DNA of 64,000 nt from Arthrobacter pullicola (lineage in GTDB: Bacteria; Actinomycetota; Actinomycetes; Actinomycetales; Micrococcaceae): assembly GCF_014836875.1 (NCBI RefSeq), contig NZ_JACSQC010000003.1, positions 294,619-358,618 on the forward strand. Direction: 5' to 3'. The position numbers and the translations under genes were made by a program. Below, in pieces: positions 62,021 through 64,000 of this stretch. The stretch's first letter is position 1, and each line of letters opens with the position of its first letter. The notes under the pieces were generated by a model. The model was given only the letters and a program-made list of their open reading frames with translations. It did not search any database and had not been told where the DNA came from.

Positions 62021-63136
62021 ATGACTTCCACCCCTACCGCAGCCCTCTCCGAGGCCGGAGTTTCCATTTGGCTTGATGACCTCTCGCGCGAAAGGATCAC
62101 CTCCGGCTCGCTGAAGGACCTGATTTCCTCGCGCAACGTCGTCGGCGTCACCACCAACCCGAGCATCTTCGCCGCCGCCCTGGCGAACGGCGAGTCCTAC
62201 GCGGCCCAGGTCCAGCAGCTGGCAGCCAGCGGCGCCGACGTCGACAAGGCCGTCTTCGAGATCACCACCGACGACGTCATCCAGGCGTGCGACGTCTTCG
62301 CCCCCGTGTACAAGGCAACGAACGGCGTTGACGGCCGGGTCTCGATCGAGGTGGACCCCCGTCTCTCCCGCGACACCCAGGGCACGATCAACGAAGCGAA
62401 GGAACTCTTCGACAAGGTTGGGCGCAGCAACGTGCTCATCAAGATCCCGGCCACCCAGGAAGGCCTGCCGGCGATCTCGGCTGTCCTTGCAGCCGGCATC
62501 AGCGTCAACGTCACCCTGATCTTCTCGCTGGAGCGCTACCGCGAGGTCATCAACGCGTTCATGGTGGGCATCGAGCAGGCCCGTGAAAACGGTCATGATC
62601 TCTCCACCATCCACTCGGTGGCGTCCTTCTTCGTCTCCCGGGTCGACGCCGAGATCGACAAGCGGCTCGACGCCGCCGGCTCGGACGAAGCGAAGGCACT
62701 CAAGGGCAAGGCCGGTCTCGCAAACGCCCGCCTGGCCTACCAGGTCTTCGAAGAGTCGTTCGCCACGGAACGCTGGCAGGTCCTGGCAGCCGCCGGTGCC
62801 AATGCGCAGCGTCCCCTCTGGGCCTCCACCGGCGTCAAGGACCCGGCCCTGCCGGACACCCTGTACGTCACCGAGCTGGTGGCTCCCGGCGTCGTCAACA
62901 CGATGCCGGAGAAGACCCTCGAAGCGACAGCAGACCACGGCAAGGTCACCGGTGACACCGTCACGGGCACCTACGCCGAGTCCGCTGCCCTGCTCGACGC
63001 CCTGGACCGCCAGGGCGTGGACTACAACGAAGTCGTCGAACTCCTTGAGGCCGAAGGCCTGGACAAGTTCGTCGTCTCCTGGGGCGAGCTGCTCGAGACT
63101 GTATCCACCGCACTGGCCGGCGCACGGGAGGCATAG
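62021..63136 (+). CDS. tal: Transaldolase
   Basis: Transfers dihydroxyacetone units between sugar phosphates. The 371-aa product has [14 protein letters not shown] and the Schiff-base Lys141 in [12 protein letters not shown], with [18 protein letters not shown] following. The length fits the long actinobacterial type. AAAGGAG lies before ATG 62021. pgi follows by five bases. Confidence 0.95.
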   Translation: MTSTPTAALSEAGVSIWLDDLSRERITSGSLKDLISSRNVVGVTTNPSIFAAALANGESYAAQVQQLAASGADVDKAVFEITTDDVIQACDVFAPVYKATNGVDGRVSIEVDPRLSRDTQGTINEAKELFDKVGRSNVLIKIPATQEGLPAISAVLAAGISVNVTLIFSLERYREVINAFMVGIEQARENGHDLSTIHSVASFFVSRVDAEIDKRLDAAGSDEAKALKGKAGLANARLAYQVFEESFATERWQVLAAAGANAQRPLWASTGVKDPALPDTLYVTELVAPGVVNTMPEKTLEATADHGKVTGDTVTGTYAESAALLDALDRQGVDYNEVVELLEAEGLDKFVVSWGELLETVSTALAGAREA

Positions 63137-63141
63137 GAACC

Positions 63142-64000
63142 ATGACAACACTGTCCTTTGAAGCGGCCGGGGCCGCCCGAGACGCCGTGGAGGCGAAGGT
63201 CCCTGGGCTGGTCCGCGATGAAGTCGCTGCGCGGCTGCTCGCGCAGGACCCCACCCTGTGGGGCCCCGACGCCGAAGCTGAAGCCGCCATCCGGCTTGGC
63301 TGGCTGAACCCCTCGGAACATTCCCGGCCGCTGCTGGGACAGATCCGTGCGCTCCGCGACGAGCTCGCTGCTGAAGGGGTCACCCGCGTGGTCCTGGCCG
63401 GCATGGGCGGCTCGTCGCTGGCGCCGGAGGTCATCACCCGCACTGCGGGTGTGGACCTCACGGTCCTTGACTCCACCGATCCGGACTCCGTCGCTGCGGC
63501 CCTGGCCGAAGACCTGGCGGGGACCGTGATCGTGGTGTCCTCCAAGTCGGGTTCCACGGTGGAGACCGACTCCCAGCGGCGTGCCTTTGAGGATGCCTTC
63601 ACGAAGGCCGGTATCAACGCCGCGTCACGGATCGTGGTCGTGACCGATCCGGGCTCGCCCCTGGACGGCGCGGCGCGCGAGGCCGGCTACCGCGCAGTCT
63701 TCAACGCCGATCCGAACGTCGGCGGGCGCTATTCGGCGCTGACCGCGTTTGGCCTGGTGCCCTCCGGGCTGGCAGGTGCGGATATCGAAGCCCTGCTGGA
63801 CGCCGGAGAGGACACGGCCGAGATTCTCAGCGAAAACGACGCGGATAACATCGGCCTCGCGCTCGGCGCGGCGCTGGGCGGGACGGATCCGCTGCGGAAC
63901 AAGATCGTGATCGTGGATGAGGGGTCCGGCCTGGCCGGCTTCCCCGACTGGGCTGAACAGCTGATCGCGGAATCCACGGGCAAGCTGGGCACCGGGCTGC
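63142..64000 (+). CDS. pgi: Glucose-6-phosphate isomerase, 3'-truncated by window edge
   Basis: Interconverts glucose-6-phosphate and fructose-6-phosphate. The 286 visible codons, starting MTTLSFEAAGAARDAVEAK, contain VVLAGMGGSSLAPEVITRTAG, VIVVSSKSGSTVETDSQRR, VVVTDPGSPLDGAAREAG and NADPNVGGRYSALTAFGLVP, the SIS sugar-isomerase motifs of the long type that follows tal in many actinobacteria. AGGAA (63135-63139) lies before ATG 63142. The gene is complete except for its right end, where the window stops. Confidence 0.93.
   Translation, partial: MTTLSFEAAGAARDAVEAKVPGLVRDEVAARLLAQDPTLWGPDAEAEAAIRLGWLNPSEHSRPLLGQIRALRDELAAEGVTRVVLAGMGGSSLAPEVITRTAGVDLTVLDSTDPDSVAAALAEDLAGTVIVVSSKSGSTVETDSQRRAFEDAFTKAGINAASRIVVVTDPGSPLDGAAREAGYRAVFNADPNVGGRYSALTAFGLVPSGLAGADIEALLDAGEDTAEILSENDADNIGLALGAALGGTDPLRNKIVIVDEGSGLAGFPDWAEQLIAESTGKLGTGL

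Noticed and set aside
61838-63151. 437-aa minus-strand frame opposite tal
   Set aside because: Shadow of transaldolase, with Val/Gly/Asp-rich sequence and no known fold.

Overview
This window is GC-rich actinobacterial chromosome, most likely from Micrococcales and probably an Arthrobacter-like Micrococcaceae (inference). The evidence is a Pup-proteasome segment (dop, mpa), the mycothiol gene mshC, mycobacterium-like gene orders (dop-mpa, glgA/glgC divergent, sufR-B-D-C, ctaA/ctaB/tkt/tal), heavy GTG start use, and many -10 hexamers placed directly before a start codon (leaderless genes). I see no prophage, insertion sequence, CRISPR array or rRNA. There is one tRNA, tRNA-Leu(GAG).

Layout. 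1-9.4 kb: leftward genes for depupylase (cut by the window edge), the proteasomal ATPase, tRNA m1A58 methyltransferase, an M50 protease and a HAD hydrolase, then PAC2 on the other strand, and mshC, uppP and an acidic small protein. 9.4-17.3 kb: DUF5703 protein, an acyl-CoA dehydrogenase, M20 peptidase, tRNA-Leu, a CNNM/CorC-type protein, an APC permease with a universal stress protein, and a lone kynureninase. 17.3-23.8 kb: a fatty-acid module, MaoC hydratase-high-molecular-weight FabG-thiolase facing TetR-acyl-CoA oxidase, with a double palindrome between the two arms. Together they cover the oxidation, hydration, dehydrogenation and thiolysis steps of beta-oxidation.

23.8-36.3 kb: divergent glycogen genes glgA/glgC, an unusual zinc-ribbon SDR whose 3' end overlaps a convergent P-type ATPase, a YeiH-type membrane protein, an orphan multi-pass protein and aminopeptidase N. 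36.3-44.3 kb: cupin, a lipoate ligase with permuted domains, zinc-independent ribosomal protein L31, a lipoprotein, a SpoU methyltransferase, a TSUP permease, an ABC ATPase, serB, an atypical SDR and fabG. 44.3-49.8 kb: DUF3099, a small Cys/His protein and SURF1 (cytochrome oxidase assembly), an ABC-F protein, and a complete bioYMN biotin transporter.

49.8-64 kb: the suf Fe-S operon (sufR-sufB-sufD-sufC-sufT) without a cysteine desulfurase, an ABC exporter pair running into ctaA (heme A synthase), a 946-bp non-coding interval rich in repeats, ctaB (heme O synthase), then tkt-tal-pgi for the pentose phosphate pathway, with pgi cut by the window edge. The least ordinary sequence in the window is the ctaA-ctaB interval. 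It holds two inverted, diverged copies of a 72-bp element with terminal inverted repeats, plus three different tandem repeats.
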